From assembly GCA_014529385.2 (NCBI GenBank), contig CM043956.1, forward strand, positions 61,514,120-61,578,119: 64,000 bases of DNA, given 5' to 3'. The notes under the pieces were generated by a model. That model was given only the letters and a program-made list of their open reading frames with translations. It made no database searches and had not been told where the DNA came from. Position 1 is the stretch's first letter. Every line of letters begins with the position of its first letter. This document shows, piece by piece, positions 1 to 11,475 of the stretch. This stretch comes from Adiantum capillus-veneris. Taxonomy: Eukaryota > Streptophyta > Polypodiopsida > Polypodiales > Pteridaceae. The translations under genes and the position numbers were made by a program.

Positions 1-299
1 GTAGAAGACAAACAAAATCCTCATTTTCAACAGAAAGTGAGTTTTTTAAAGCCGATTTTTTGCTCGCATAATTGCCAAAATATGGAAAAATTTCAAGTTA
101 AAAACACAGTATGCGTCTCTCTACAACAAAACGATAAGATATCATTACCAAAAGCAGAGATAAATGGTAAAGGTAAATACCTTGTTAAAATTTTCAAAGA
201 TGTAATACTTTTTTAAGGTGATACTCTGGCAAGGTCAAACCACTAAGTAATGCTTAGCTGTAGGTGGTGCCACTTGCTTGGAATAAAAAGACAAAAGCT

Positions 300-1610
300 C
301 TTGTACCACTCTTATTTGTAAAAACTTATCCTGGAATACTGCTCATTCTCGAGTATCCGGTAAGGAGTTCACTAGAATCAATACTTCTCTGCAAACAGTT
401 ACCAATAACATCTCAAAACACTTAAAGAATTTGGGATATTCTCTTCCAGATACTAGATTGCCAGTACTTTTTCCTACCTATAAGATTCATAAACATAAAT
501 TCATATGGATATCAGATGCTTCAAATGGCATCTTCATAGATATCACCAAAGATATCACTCTTTGTCTTGACCTTATATTAGCAGAGTTTGAACTTATTTG
601 TGCATCTAAACAAAAAATCTGCCATAACTTTCTACAAGTACAATACAACCCCTTTTGGATAACAAAAAACTCTACTGAGGTGTCTCTTAACCTTCCTAAA
701 CACATCTTTCATCTTTTCTCGGCAGATATTACTCTATGTTATGAGAATATTCCTTTAGGAGGAGACTTGGGCTTAAAGATGTACTATCACAAGTTATCAA
801 ACTAGCTTTTGTTAATGTTGGTAAAAGAGGTTGTTTCTACATATCTCTTTTAAAAAAACCTAGATGGATTAAAAAGGCAAACTCTTCCCATCCCTTACAC
901 TTCAATGAAGAGAAGCTATGTCTCTATATATCTTGGTTACTTGAAAACTGTACCATTATCTTTGGAGGACATTGTTTTAACCAAAGCCTTGGCATCCCCA
1001 TGGGATTTTCTCGGTCCCCGCTTATGTGTGATATATTCCTTTCTTTCTTCAAGTACAAGTGGTTTCTCAAGACTACGAGAGTAATAGTAATAAGCTTTTA
1101 CTGTTCAGACACACTTACCAATATATGGATGACTTACTGAGCATCAACAACAGAATCTTTTTTGAGAAAACCCGTCATATATATCTTAACTTCTTGAAAA
1201 TAGAACCAACTTCTATACATGGGTTCACAACACCCAATGGATTTTTCTGCACTTCAGTACAATTCCTTAACTTCTCTATTTTTCTTCATATGCCTTGTGT
1301 TGGAGGATATGAGCGAAAATTTATATGGAAGAGAAATCTTTTGGAACTTCCTCCTTTTGAGTTCATTAAAAGGAACAATAATAGGCCCCACAAAGTAGCT
1401 CTTAGCACTTGTATCAGCCTATTATATCTAATTGTCTACTCCTCTTCTAACTACCTCCTTGCTTGGGAAGATATTAAGATCCTTATATAAAAGTATTGTC
1501 TTAATGGCTTCAATAGATACGACATTATTGATAAAATTCTACTATCACTTACTCGGCATGACTAGCCTGAACTACATTTTAATCTTGACAATCTCATCTC
1601 TTTAATAAGG
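300..1610 (+). pseudogene. Degenerate reverse transcriptase of copy A1
   Basis: Conceptual translation in shifting frames aligns end to end with the RT of copy A3. It includes the block LFPTYKIHKHKF at about 468, the FSADITLCYENIP segment at about 717, GIPMGFSRSPLMC at about 990 and YMDDLLSINN at about 1120. At least two frameshifts (near 780-800 and 1060-1110) and one more near the C-terminus break the frame. The order of motifs is that of Penelope-like RTs (GIPMG then Y[MI]DD). No GIY-YIG endonuclease follows, and the frame ends just before the 3' hairpin. Assignment to the broad Penelope-like group rests on motif resemblance only. Confidence 0.65.
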
Positions 1611-1652
1611 TAGTAGGCCCATTCACAATGGGCCTACTATCAACCCATTGTG
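1610..1652 (+). other. 3'-terminal two-state hairpin of copy A1
   Basis: TAGTAGGCCCATT (1611-1623) pairs perfectly with AATGGGCCTACTA (1627-1639). The segment CACAATGGG (1624-1632), covering that loop and 3' arm, can instead pair with CCCATTGTG (1644-1652). The two stems exclude each other. The same arrangement recurs at the 3' ends of A3 and B1, immediately upstream of the (AC)n tract. Confidence 0.75.
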
Positions 1653-1674
1653 TATGGTGCCTGGGACAAGGCGG

Positions 1675-1958
<284 letters not shown>

Positions 1959-2260
1959 TCAACCACTTGCTGGTAGCCTTTTGAAGCATCTGATTTTTCT
2001 TGTCGATACTCTAAGTTCTATTTAAGGGCACCTACTACTCTTGAAACATGGGATAGGACCCTTACAAGGGTATGGTGGTTACAAGGCATGAATAAATTAC
2101 TTATTACAAACATTTACTATGCCGTGAGGCACTTGGGTTTAACCTACTGTGCCAGATGACATCACGGGCGGCTACTCTTTCGCATTCCCCAGGGGGAGCT
2201 TGATCTACTTAGTATACACTACAAACAATTAGCCATGAGTGAGGGCAGCCATCCTTCTTC

Positions 2261-2300
2261 TATTTAAAGAGGTGAGGGTGCATTCTGCCCCTCACTTAGC
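2261..2300 (+). promoter_or_regulatory. Core promoter and leader hairpin of A2
   Basis: The TATA-like TATTTAAA (2261-2268) is followed by an inverted repeat, GTGAGGG (2272-2278) with CCCTCAC (2289-2295), and then the conserved ACTTAGC. The same TATA-hairpin-ACTTAGC order is present in A3, A4, B1 and B2, so transcription probably starts in or near the hairpin. Confidence 0.6.
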
Positions 2301-2366
2301 TTTGTGTGTGCTTTACTTGCATCAAGAGTGAGAAATGTGTGTTTTTTCATCTCTTTTGCACCAAGC

Positions 2367-2393
2367 ATGGAGCTTATAGCTCCGCCAATTCAG
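2367..2393 (+). CDS. ORF1 exon 1 of A2 (9 codons)
   Basis: ATG starts a nine-codon exon (MELIAPPIQ) ending in CAG directly before GTTGGT, a plausible splice donor. Equivalent nine-codon exons with the same phase occur at 4513 and 16752. Exon 2 is absent from this truncated copy. Confidence 0.45.
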
Positions 2394-3693
2394 GTTGGTC
2401 ACTAAACATAGCATCGATAATCTTGTTACTGTCATTTTTTTGATTAAATGGTAATAAAAAAATGCATGTACTTAGCAAATGGTGTACTTAAATATTCGGG
2501 ATGACTATACTTAACATGGCATGATATAAGTGATTGGACCTCTGTTTGGTGGGCTTTGTTCCTCGTTCTTTAGCCTGGTAAGGACCACTACAGTGGTTGT
2601 CTTTGATTGGCATTACATGGTAAAGGTGGTTTCTTTTGGGAGCAGTACTAAGGTACTATTACTGGTTTTTTTTAAAGCTGGTCATTATTTAACTGCAAGT
2701 ACAATTTTTTGTTTAAAAGAAAAAAGAGGTTTTCCATACCCGATATTCACTGTTTTTTTACCGTTGATAATGGCACTTAAGTGAAAATCTGGAAAAGAAT
2801 TTGCACGGCATAACTAGCCGCACAGCCTGATGAAATCAAAACCACCGCGTGGTGGGCCTTAGCAAAATATGGCACTTCTGAGGGGTAATTTTTCTTGCTA
2901 TTTAAAACAGTATAATCCATCATATGTCTTTATAGTAAGGGCTGGATGATCGCTACTACTTATTGTGGTGCAACATTGTACATGGATTGGGGGTTAGCGA
3001 TTGGCTTGTGGCAAACTAACTATACCTTGTTGTTTATTGGTCTTTTTTGAACTTGGAAAAAATACCAGTTGCTCTCTTGGCGGATGAATTACTATGGAAA
3101 AGCGGGGGTGTTTCCCATTTATGTAACTGACTTTCTGATGAAAGTTCAATCAGGGGAGTATTTCTGGATTAAATCCTCACCGGATGCGTTCTACCGCTAG
3201 ACTTGGTGGTTTTTTTAATGCTATATTGTTTCAGTAGTCCTATAAACAAAGAAATATTTTCTAAAACAAAATCACATAGAAAACACACACTTAATTTTTT
3301 ACACTTAATTTAGCTAGACATTGTGTTTATATCTAGAGATCTCTGCTAATTGGCTTACTCATCGGAGAATGAAGGTAAGTAACATTTGAGGAAGGAAAAG
3401 GACACAGAACCCTAATTAGGGTTAAAATTTATCTGTAAATACTAAAAAACTTGTTGATTAGTCTTAAAAGAAATGTCATTTATATTGCTTTTGCTTTATA
3501 GCAAAGTGAATATGAAGCTTCATCAATGGAGCTAGTTCTAAAGGTAGTATGACTTTCTAAAAAACCTTACACTTTGGGTGATAAAATAAATACTTTGGAC
3601 TAAGGCTTGAAGGTTTTTTTTGAAAACTTGTTAAAGATGGACATAGATAACAACTGGTATAGTCCACTTAATACCTATAAAATACATTCAAGG

Positions 3694-3734
3694 CTAACAT
3701 ATCTGTTGTCTTGTTTGGATGGATGCAGGTAAGG
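3694..3734 (+). other. Branchpoint plus juxtaposed acceptor/donor (A2)
   Basis: CTAAC (3694-3698) is followed by a T-rich tract, then TGCAG ending at 3728, with GTAAGG (3729-3734) immediately after. The block is conserved in A3, A4, B1 and B2. It has the layout of a recursive splice site or zero-length exon. Confidence 0.5.
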
Positions 3735-3980
3735 ACTCTATCTTATCTTTGGAAGTTTTTTTGGCTTTAAGCAATTGTCCTTACATGATTACACAGACAC
3801 TTTTGACAAGGGAAGTACTTTTGATATCTGTACACTGGAATGAAACTTCATTCATATAACATTGTACAAAGATGATTCTAAGACTGAGTTCATTTTGTAC
3901 TTATCATTCCTTCTCTCACAAGCCAACTGGTTTTTGAATGTAAAAAGTTCAATTATGTCTTATTATTTAAGGTGAAACAG

Positions 3981-4091
<111 letters not shown>

Positions 4092-4411
4092 ATTACCGTG
4101 AAGACTTTGGTTCCTTTTCCCTCCTTCTATATATCCCCCCCCCCCCGTTTTCTTAGCACTCATTAAACAACAACGGGATACTAACTCACAAAATACCCCT
4201 AATGGGCTATGGGACTATGCCCTTGCATAAATGACTCTCCTAGAGTAAGGAGCGTGAGTGAAATACCGGGCTCTCATTACATCTTGTAGGCGGCCTGCGC
4301 ATCCTGACTTTGGATCTCCCCTTGCAAGGCTTTCTGTGCATCACTTGATGACACTATAGGGCGGCTCGCCTCTCTCATCGATCATGCTCGGGAACAAGCT
4401 GTCCAAACCTC

Positions 4412-4446
4412 TATAAATAAGGTGAGGGCGCACCTTGCCCCTCACT
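4412..4446 (+). promoter_or_regulatory. Core promoter and leader hairpin of A3
   Basis: TATAAATA (4412-4419) stands about 100 bp before the exon-1 ATG. GTGAGGG (4422-4428) pairs with CCCTCAC (4439-4445), followed by TTAGC. The hairpin is repeated in A2 and A4 and has a compensated variant in family B. Confidence 0.65.
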
Positions 4447-4512
4447 TAGCCTGTGTGTATTTTCTATTGTTTTGACTAAAGGTGGTTTACCGCTTGCTTC
4501 ACTGTTCGAGCT

Positions 4513-4539
4513 ATGGAGCTCGCTACTCAAACTACTCAG
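4513..4539 (+). CDS. ORF1 exon 1 of A3
   Basis: Nine codons (MELATQTTQ) end in CAG followed by GTTTTC. The exon matches those of A2 and A4, and family B has an 18-codon counterpart ending in the same phase. Exon 1 is followed by an intron of about 2.3 kb before the next coding segment at 6867. Spliced directly in phase 0, exon 2 would be read in the wrong frame, so either A3 carries a one-base lesion or another first exon is used. Confidence 0.45.
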
Positions 4540-6866
4540 GTTTTCTTCTAGGCTTTTTCACCTCACGCCTGTGTTGAAAAAATCTTTGTACATTGATGAT
4601 TTATTGCTTCTATTAGCATAACATTTGGTTGGTATTGCTTGCATTAGCTCTCATAAAAGCGTTAAACTATACAGACAAATGATTTTTTCAATCAAAGGTT
4701 CTACTTGACTGGTCTTTTCGGTAGAACTCTGCTTGACTGGTTTTTTTCGACAGACATTCACTGTGCCTCTTAGATATTGAAGCAAGGCATTCTAGTATAC
4801 CAATGGGGATAAACACCTAAGGGAGTGATGTTAGCTATACAAATGGCCATATTGGGTTTTTTCTGCAGCTTTAGGACCTTACCTAGGTTTTTTTGTGGAA
4901 AGGTACCTGGACATGAGTTTTTGGTTATGGATTTTGTGGTAAGGTACAGGTTATGGATTATGGCATGGTTGGCTTCAATTGGGAGCCCGTTGGTATAAAC
5001 TTTGATTAACTGGCTTTTTTGAATGAAACTACTGGGCCGGGGCATGTTGTAGCATTTCCTTAAGACTTCATATGCATAGAATGGGACATTATTGTGGGCC
5101 TTGGGACTGCTTGTGCATAAAAAACAATTGTTTTTTTTGGCCTTTCTTATGACTGTACCAATGGAGATAAACACCTGAGGTAATGGTGTTTTCTTAGTAT
5201 GGTAACTATGGGCATGTTACACCCCCATCTGCTATGGGCTGACATGGTATGAACATCATGGTAATGCAAATGGGAGGTGCTCTTGACCTTGGACTGGTTT
5301 TGCCACGTCTTTGGTAAACTGTCGGGGTTTGTCGGCTCTTCATACTGTGTGTGGTTGGCACCTCTTAGGCCAGTAAAAGATAATGACTGACTGGAATGAT
5401 TTGGCATACATTAGTAGATAGGGTTTTTTGCTGTTTTTTGGAAAGGAACTGTGTGCAGTATACTGCGATATGATCTTGTAAATGGGTTTCTTTTAAACCG
5501 CTATAGGGAATTACTGTCTGCATGCTGTACCTAATCTCGGAATAACTGGTCTTTTTCAAAAAAATTGGGGTTATTCTTGACCTTTATAATAACTAAGGGG
5601 CTGTTTAATTTTGCATTACTGTATGATTCTCACATTTTCTAGTCTCGACATAATTGGTTTTTTTCAAAAAATGGGGGTACCCTTAGCATGTGTAGCAACT
5701 GAGGCACTTGGTACTCTATATCACTGTGCGTGCTCACATTCTGAAGAAAGGATCATCCTATATTTGAAAATAAAGCTGGTTATAGCCCAACGTTTGGTTT
5801 TTGCTTATGGTTTATGAAATGGTTCTTTGTTCAAACTGTTTGAGAAGGTAAGTATATGGCAGTTTTTGGCTTCAACAGTAGCTCGGAAAGGAGTGTACCT
5901 AGTAGTCTTGCTACTCTACTAACCGGTTATACTGGTATCTTATTGGTTATTAAAAAAAAGCAAGGTAGTTATCACCCTCATTTGATACCTTTGGTTGACA
6001 AAAAGTAAAGTCGGATTTAACATCCCCTTAGCTAAAGGGGTACCTTTGATACCATGGGTTTACTAATTCTAAAGGTGAGAATATGGTTATTGAGCTATCG
6101 CTCTCGAAATAGTTTGACTCTCAATGGACTTCACCATGTAAGAAAGTAGACTATAACACTCATTTGTGAAGTAATAAGAAAAGATTGCTAAAAATACCAG
6201 CTCTAATGAATAACCTAGCTTGTCTAAAGTTACTAAAACCTATAAGATGGACATGGATAACAATTGATATGGTCCATTGATACGTGTAATACACATCCAA
6301 GGCTAACTCAATTGTTGTCTTGTTTGGATGGATGCAGGTAAGGAGTCTATCTTATCTTGGAGGGTTTTCTTTTCTTTGGCAAGCAACCTTACTTTAATGA
6401 TGTACTCACTAAGGAACGGGGAAGTTCTTTTACTACTTGTCTTACTGAAAGAGGATCTCTTTCCTACAATCATTGTACCTAAATAATTCTGATACTGAGT
6501 TATTTTTGTACATATTAGTTCATTATTCCTTGTCCAGCTGTCTTTTGAATGTAAAAATTCAATTATGTCTTATTAGTTAAGATTGAAACAACTACACACA
6601 CATCCTATACATAAGGTTTTTCCTCTTTTGGGGGAAATCGGGATGCTGGCCTAGGAAATTATCTTAGGAATGGAGCTCTAGTTTGGGCCCACAGTCTATA
6701 AATCCTTTATTGGTAGACTGGTGTTAGGTGGCCTTTTTTAGACTGTTTTTCTGGTTCCCTACTCATGGCTACCATAGTCTCTGACTTTGCCGGTTGAAGG
6801 TTTGCAGGACCAAGCATACATTACTATTTAGATACTTTGCTAAATTATATATTACCTCTGTTTCAG
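4540..6866 (+). other. Long intron of A3 with internal splice-like site
   Basis: The segment runs from GTTTTC to CTCTGTTTCAG. It is T-rich, has no long frame, and includes CTAAC (6303-6307), TGCAG ending at 6337 and GTAAGG (6338-6343). It also holds the short internal (AC) motif at about 6593-6604, which corresponds to the end point of A2 and A4. The intron call rests on conservation of its borders and the homologous family-B gene structure, not on transcripts. Confidence 0.5.
6303..6343 (+). other. Recursive-splice-like site (A3)
   Basis: CTAAC, a T-rich tract, TGCAG and GTAAGG occur in that order, as in the other copies. The preceding ATGGATGCAG could also be a minimal first exon: its phase (one base over) fits exon 2 of A3 but not that of B1. 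Confidence 0.45.
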
Positions 6867-7057
6867 GATTGCTCACTTATAGAATGACAGCTCACATGAG
6901 TACTAATCACAACCTTGAGAATCATGCAAAGATTCTTGATCAGATTAAGCTTTACCTTAAAGACTATACACCAAAAAATGCCTTGGCTACTAGAATTAGA
7001 CCTTTCCTTGCTAGGAAAGCCAAATTATGTATTACATACTATGGCAAGAAAAAGTAA
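6867..7057 (+). CDS. ORF1 exon 2 of A3: small basic protein
   Basis: After a TTTCAG acceptor the frame encodes about 63 residues, rich in Lys, Arg and His, ending GKKK then TAA. Spacing of hydrophobic and basic residues matches exon 2 of B1 (MTAHM versus LTARI, then RIRPFLARKAK versus RILPYLHRAVK, then a Lys-rich end). No known domain is recognised. A nucleic-acid-binding or Gag-accessory role is a guess from charge and position. Its stop overlaps the probable ATG of ORF2 at 7041 by 17 bases. Confidence 0.5.
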
Positions 7058-8001
7058 ACCTGACCTCACTGTTTTGGCAGACTCTTGCTCTCTCTCAAGG
7101 ATTCGAACTAACCTCGAAGCCCCTCTCTGTGGCCTCCTCTCTTGTCCTCAAATGTTTAACAGTTTGGATGCTTCACATCTTATTTATGATTTGGCACTTG
7201 CCTCGGATAAAAAACTCTCTATCTTGCATATGTTGTCATTTAATGACTGGGTAAAAATTCTGGCTACATTGGACAAAGACCCCCTAGAAGGTGTTAATTT
7301 GTTGTCCCAATACATTGCCCAACTTCCTGTCCTTGCTTCACAATATCAGCAAGAACTTGCCCTGTTCTCCTCATCTGGAGATGAGTTGTCAAACTTCCTT
7401 AGAAAACTTTGTGGGCTTAACCCCTCATTTGTCTGCACTCCAAATACCCCTTCCATCCCTTCAACTGGTGTCATATTCTGTCGAGATAGTGCAGCTTTGG
7501 AAGTAGTTAAAGAGTTTCAAAATAATCTTTGCTCCCTCAATGATGTTGACCTCCTTGAGATGGTACCAAAAATCTCTAAAGTGTTATTAAATCCTCAACC
7601 ATCTGGATTTATTATTCCCAGAGAAACTAGTCGACTTCCATCTATCCCTCATTTTCTCTTGTCTAGGAGGGCAGGCTAAGCAGATTGTGATTGCACAAAT
7701 TGCCTTTAATATCTTCCGTGGTCTTATGCATGATATTCTGAAAGAGCTTAAAGCAGAAGAGCCCGGTCTATACCTCACCACTTATGCTAACTTTAAAGGA
7801 GTCAAGTTCATCACTAATCTACTTAAACCTTGTATTGAAGATGATGATTCTCCTGCCCTGAAAAGATCTAACTCTCTGGCTACTCCCAACTCTTTCACCT
7901 TGTTTTTTACACCTAGCTCCTCGAGTAATCGAGGAAAAACTCGTAGCTTTACAAGAGGGAGAGGCAGGTTCCCTGCTATCAGAAACTTCCCTGAAATCTA
8001 A
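7041..8001 (+). pseudogene. ORF2 of A3 (Gag-like, RG-rich C-terminus), internally deleted
   Basis: The frame from ATG 7041 encodes a mostly helical-looking, domain-less region containing FCRDSAALEVVKEFQ. Compared with B1 it lacks roughly 120 internal residues near 7620-7660. The frame then shifts, and the remainder (GGQAKQIVIAQIAF to 8001) continues in another frame, ending in SFTRGRGRFPAIRNFPEI. The Arg-Gly tail suggests RNA binding. Position between ORF1 and RT suggests a Gag or RNP protein, but no family is recognised. The deletion plus frameshift makes this copy non-functional. Confidence 0.5.
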
Positions 8002-8008
8002 CCCATGA

Positions 8009-9818
8009 ATATATTGTAGGTCTCTACAAACCCGTGTGGAAGAAGAGTTCTCAGCAAAGAAGATTCAAAATGTGGTGCTATCTACGTACACTGTCTTTTT
8101 CACAATATACTTCTCGATTGGATCTTACCAAAAAATATTTTTTGTGAGTGCTTCGACTTACTTTTTGGGAATTATAAACTGCGACAATATTCTCATTGGA
8201 TGGAAATGTCATCATCCTATAAAAGGATTAGTATTAAATAATGACTTTCTTAGACAAGAAACAATCCCTTGCTATACATGCATTCAATTTACCTCATTCT
8301 GCAAGAATTTTGAAGGAATTGGTAACCATGTCTGTACTCAGGATCTCAACATTATCAATAATGTCACAATACATAAATTATTGGCCAAAGGGCTCAATCA
8401 CATACCTAACTATCCAAAAAACCCTTACCTTGCCCTAGTAGCTGTACTTAGCTGCCTCACTGACCTTGTCAGTGCTCTCCGACTGGAGATGACAGTCCTA
8501 CCGGACTTTAAGGAATTAGTGAAGGAAGGCTTCCTTCATAAAATTTCTCTACTTCCCAGGAAGTGGCTTTCTTCTGATAGCTCTTGGCTTACACCTCAAC
8601 TAGCTCTTGATTTTCAACTAATCTCAGATAAATGGTTAGTGGTCGGACTTGACAAAAGCGTCAATTGCCCTACTATTATGTGCAAACACCTTGCTTGGAA
8701 AGCAGCTTGGGATCGAGTATCAGGTAAAGAATTCTGTCATACTAACAATACGCCGCAAAATATCTCTAACAAGATCGCTAAACATTTAGAACAACTTGGT
8801 TACTCTATTAGTAGCACCAGGTTACTAGTACTATTTCCTACATATAAATTCCACAAACATAAGTTCAGATGGATATCTGATGCCTCTAACTGTATCTTCA
8901 CAGATATCACCAAAGACATAGACATTACTCTTTGCCTTGATATCATTCTTAGAGAATTTGAGCTCATTTGTGCAGAGAAGCAGAGAATCTGCAAGGATTT
9001 CCTAAATATCCAATACAATCCCTTCTGGCTAACAAAAAATGCCACAGAAGTCACACTCAACCTTCCTCAACATATCTTCCACATCTTTACAGCTGATATT
9101 ATACAATTCTATGAAAACATCCCACTTAGTGGGGATCTTGGCCTTACGATTGTTTTAGCCAAGGTTATTAATTTAGCCTTTACCAATGCTCAAAAGAGAA
9201 AGCATCATTTTATCTCCCTATCCAAGAAACCAAGATGGATTCAAGCATCTCACTCCGTGCACCCTCTACACTTCAATGAAACAAAACTTTGCTCCTATAT
9301 TTTTTGGCTGTTGAACAACTGCACTATTATTGCAAGCGGCTGCTGCTTTAATCAATGCCTTGGCATCCCTATGGGCTTCTCTTGCTCACCACTTATGTGT
9401 AACATTTATCTGGCTTTTTTTGAATATAGATGGTGTCTTAAGAACATGGAAACTAACCATAAAATACTTCCACTATTCAGTCATACTTTTAGATATATGG
9501 ATGATCTGCTTAGTATTAACAACAGATTGTTCTCTACTGAGATTGATCTAATCTATCCCCACTGCCTAAAAATTGAGCCTACTTCCCTCCCAGATAATTC
9601 GATTCTTGGGGACTTTTGCAAATCAGCCCAATTTCTTAACCTCTCACTATCCCTTCACTCCCCATCCACAGGTGGATATGACCTTAGATTTATCTGGAGA
9701 AAATATCTTCTTAAGCTGCCTCACATAGAATTCATCAAAAGAAATAGTAATAGGCCATACAAAGCCTCTATCTGCTCCTGTATTGGCATTCTTTACTTAA
9801 TCTGCTACTCTTCATCTA
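8009..9818 (+). pseudogene. A3 reverse transcriptase, N-terminal and catalytic part
   Basis: The frame opens at 8009 with no ATG near its start and reaches the LTR-element insertion at 9818. Counting from GTG 8036, VVGLDKSVN is near residue 203, the LFPTYKFHKHKFRWISDASN block near 266, FTADIIQFYENIP near 351, GIPMGFSCSPLMCN near 442 and the catalytic YMDD near 486. An N-terminal block, HVCTQDLNIIN...LLAKGLNHIP, is shared with B2. The set resembles RTs of the broad Penelope-like type, in which GIPMG precedes Y[MI]DD. The first 60 residues agree poorly with family B, so a frameshift near 8190 is likely. There is no GIY-YIG motif. Confidence 0.65.
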
Positions 9819-10374
9819 TGTAGCGCGGATAATGTGTCGTGCTCTCAACAGTGTGGGTGCCCCTCAGTGCAATGTGCATGACAATCTCACTCAAACAAAT
9901 GGAAACTCTCTCAAACAGAATGAAACACAGGAACAATGGATGACAACAGAGACACAACAGTGGACCAGATAATGTGGACTCGACTAGCTCAAAGAACCAT
10001 GTACAGACTCTGGCATGGCAGCACACTCAGCTCCAACCCAGGACTCACAGGTACAAATGGGGTGTCGAGGCTCAGATGTGCAGGGACGGTGAAGCAGTGC
10101 TTTGTGTAAGACTCGCTCTAGACGACTACGTACAAGATAATAGAACTGCCCCAAACAACTACTCATATGTACCACCGTAAAGAGCCACCAACGGCTCATA
10201 AATGTCAGCCATGTGGTGACCCGGCCACGAGGTCCACTAGGCCACCGTCGGTCGTTGGTAGGTACCCTACCACGTGTCACTCCCAGACCAGACGTCCGTC
10301 TAGTGTGAACCAGTCCCAGTGTAACCCACTGTCCAATTGTATGTCCTGTGAAGTGACACTGTAGCCCTGCTACA
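9819..10374 (-). repeat. 3' LTR of the gag-pro element
   Basis: This 556-bp repeat is nearly identical to 15425-15993. Its ends are the inverted TGTAGC/GCTACA. The ORFs across it are chance frames. Confidence 0.9.
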
Positions 10375-11282
10375 GGTTGCCCGCCACAAGACCGCTCACC
10401 GTCTCGGTGAGAGGAATACTGAAAAAACTGTGAAAGAAAACCACTAGGTGCTGCATACGTACATTTCTTGAAGCAGGTGCTAGGCCCAACCATGACCTTA
10501 CATGCCTCAAAAGTGGAGTAAAACACTGTCCTGCTTGCAACGCCTTAAGCCTTTGAATAGGCAAGAACCCAATATGATTGCATAGTCCAAGAATCCCAAT
10601 CGGCAAAAAAGACTGAGGCTCCTCAGCAAAGAGATATGCTCGGTTTGGATCCAACGCATCTTTATCCTCTCTATAACTATAGTGAGAAGAAAATGACCTG
10701 GTCTGCACTTGCAGATGAAATTGTCGAAAAGAGGGATGATCAGAAGCTCAAGTAATAACGCGATGCGGTTAAGCTCCATCTTAATGGCAAAACAAAAAGC
10801 ATTAACGGCATTGTGATGGCAACGAGGTGAATGCTTGAAAGCCCCAAGGAAACAGCCAAAAAGGTTCATAAACTTGCTGCTGTGATAGGATTACACAAAA
10901 TTTCTCTGCCCCTTTGTGCAGCATGCCATGTATTTACCATGCTGAGGATCACATTTTGCCATCATTGACGATGGCTCAAATGTGTTGGTTATCTCTGCAA
11001 CGGACAACTGCTCGTGATAGGCCTTAGCTGCCGAAATCAGTGGGGCATATGATGAAAGCATGAAGTGAATTCTGGGGTAAGTAACCATGTTGGTTCATCA
11101 ATCACAGTGGGCTATAAATCAACAAACACAACTCAATAACATGCTTTCTCGCTCCCATCTCGTCTCACTGAAGAAGGTGTTAAAGGCATCATCACCGCCA
11201 CCAACAGTCTTGTTACTGGGCATCTGTCCATCTGGATAGAGCTCCCAGGAAGCATTTTGACCTGGATGCCAGTCTGACCAGG
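10375..11282 (-). other. Unassigned 3' interior of the gag-pro element
   Basis: About 0.9 kb lies between the minisatellite and the 3' LTR. Several overlapping minus-strand frames of up to 120 codons exist (for example 10507-10869), but none carries a motif I recognise. An inverted repeat CTCACCG/CGGTGAG sits at about 10393-10412. It may be a relic of pol or a captured fragment. Confidence 0.4.
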
Positions 11283-11444
11283 GGCGAGGGGGGCTGGTTA
11301 GGGCCGAGGCAAGGGAGGGGGTAGGTAGGGGCGAGGGTGGGGAGGGAGGGCTAGATAGGGGTGAGGGGGAAGGGGGAGTGGGTAGGGGCGAGGGGAGGTG
11401 AGGGGAGGGTAGGGCGAGGGCAAGGGAGGGGAGGGTAGGGGCGA

Positions 11445-11475
<31 letters not shown>

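Larger units (their letters stand above)
1..1674 (+). mobile_element. Copy A1: 3' part of a Penelope-like-type retroelement
   Basis: The copy is cut by the window start. From about position 300 it matches the RT of copy A3, and it ends with the same hairpin and (AC)n junction found after A3. Positions 1-300 show no convincing coding homology beyond a short stretch that may precede the RT. It is the first of a head-to-tail series on the plus strand. Confidence 0.7.

Noticed and set aside
3409-3424. Telomere-like CCCTAATTAGGG
   Set aside because: A single short inverted match, not a repeat array.
4190-4290. Possible hammerhead ribozyme in the A-family leader (GTGAGTGAAATACC with an upstream ATGA)
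   Set aside because: The CUGANGA core is not present (only 4 of 7 bases match) and no third helix fits. Other CTGATGA sites (2828, 3133) lack a following GAAA.
7000-10000. GIY-YIG or AP-type endonuclease linked to the RT
   Set aside because: No matching motifs in any frame before or after the RT in A3 or B1; the RT tail runs directly into the 3' hairpin.
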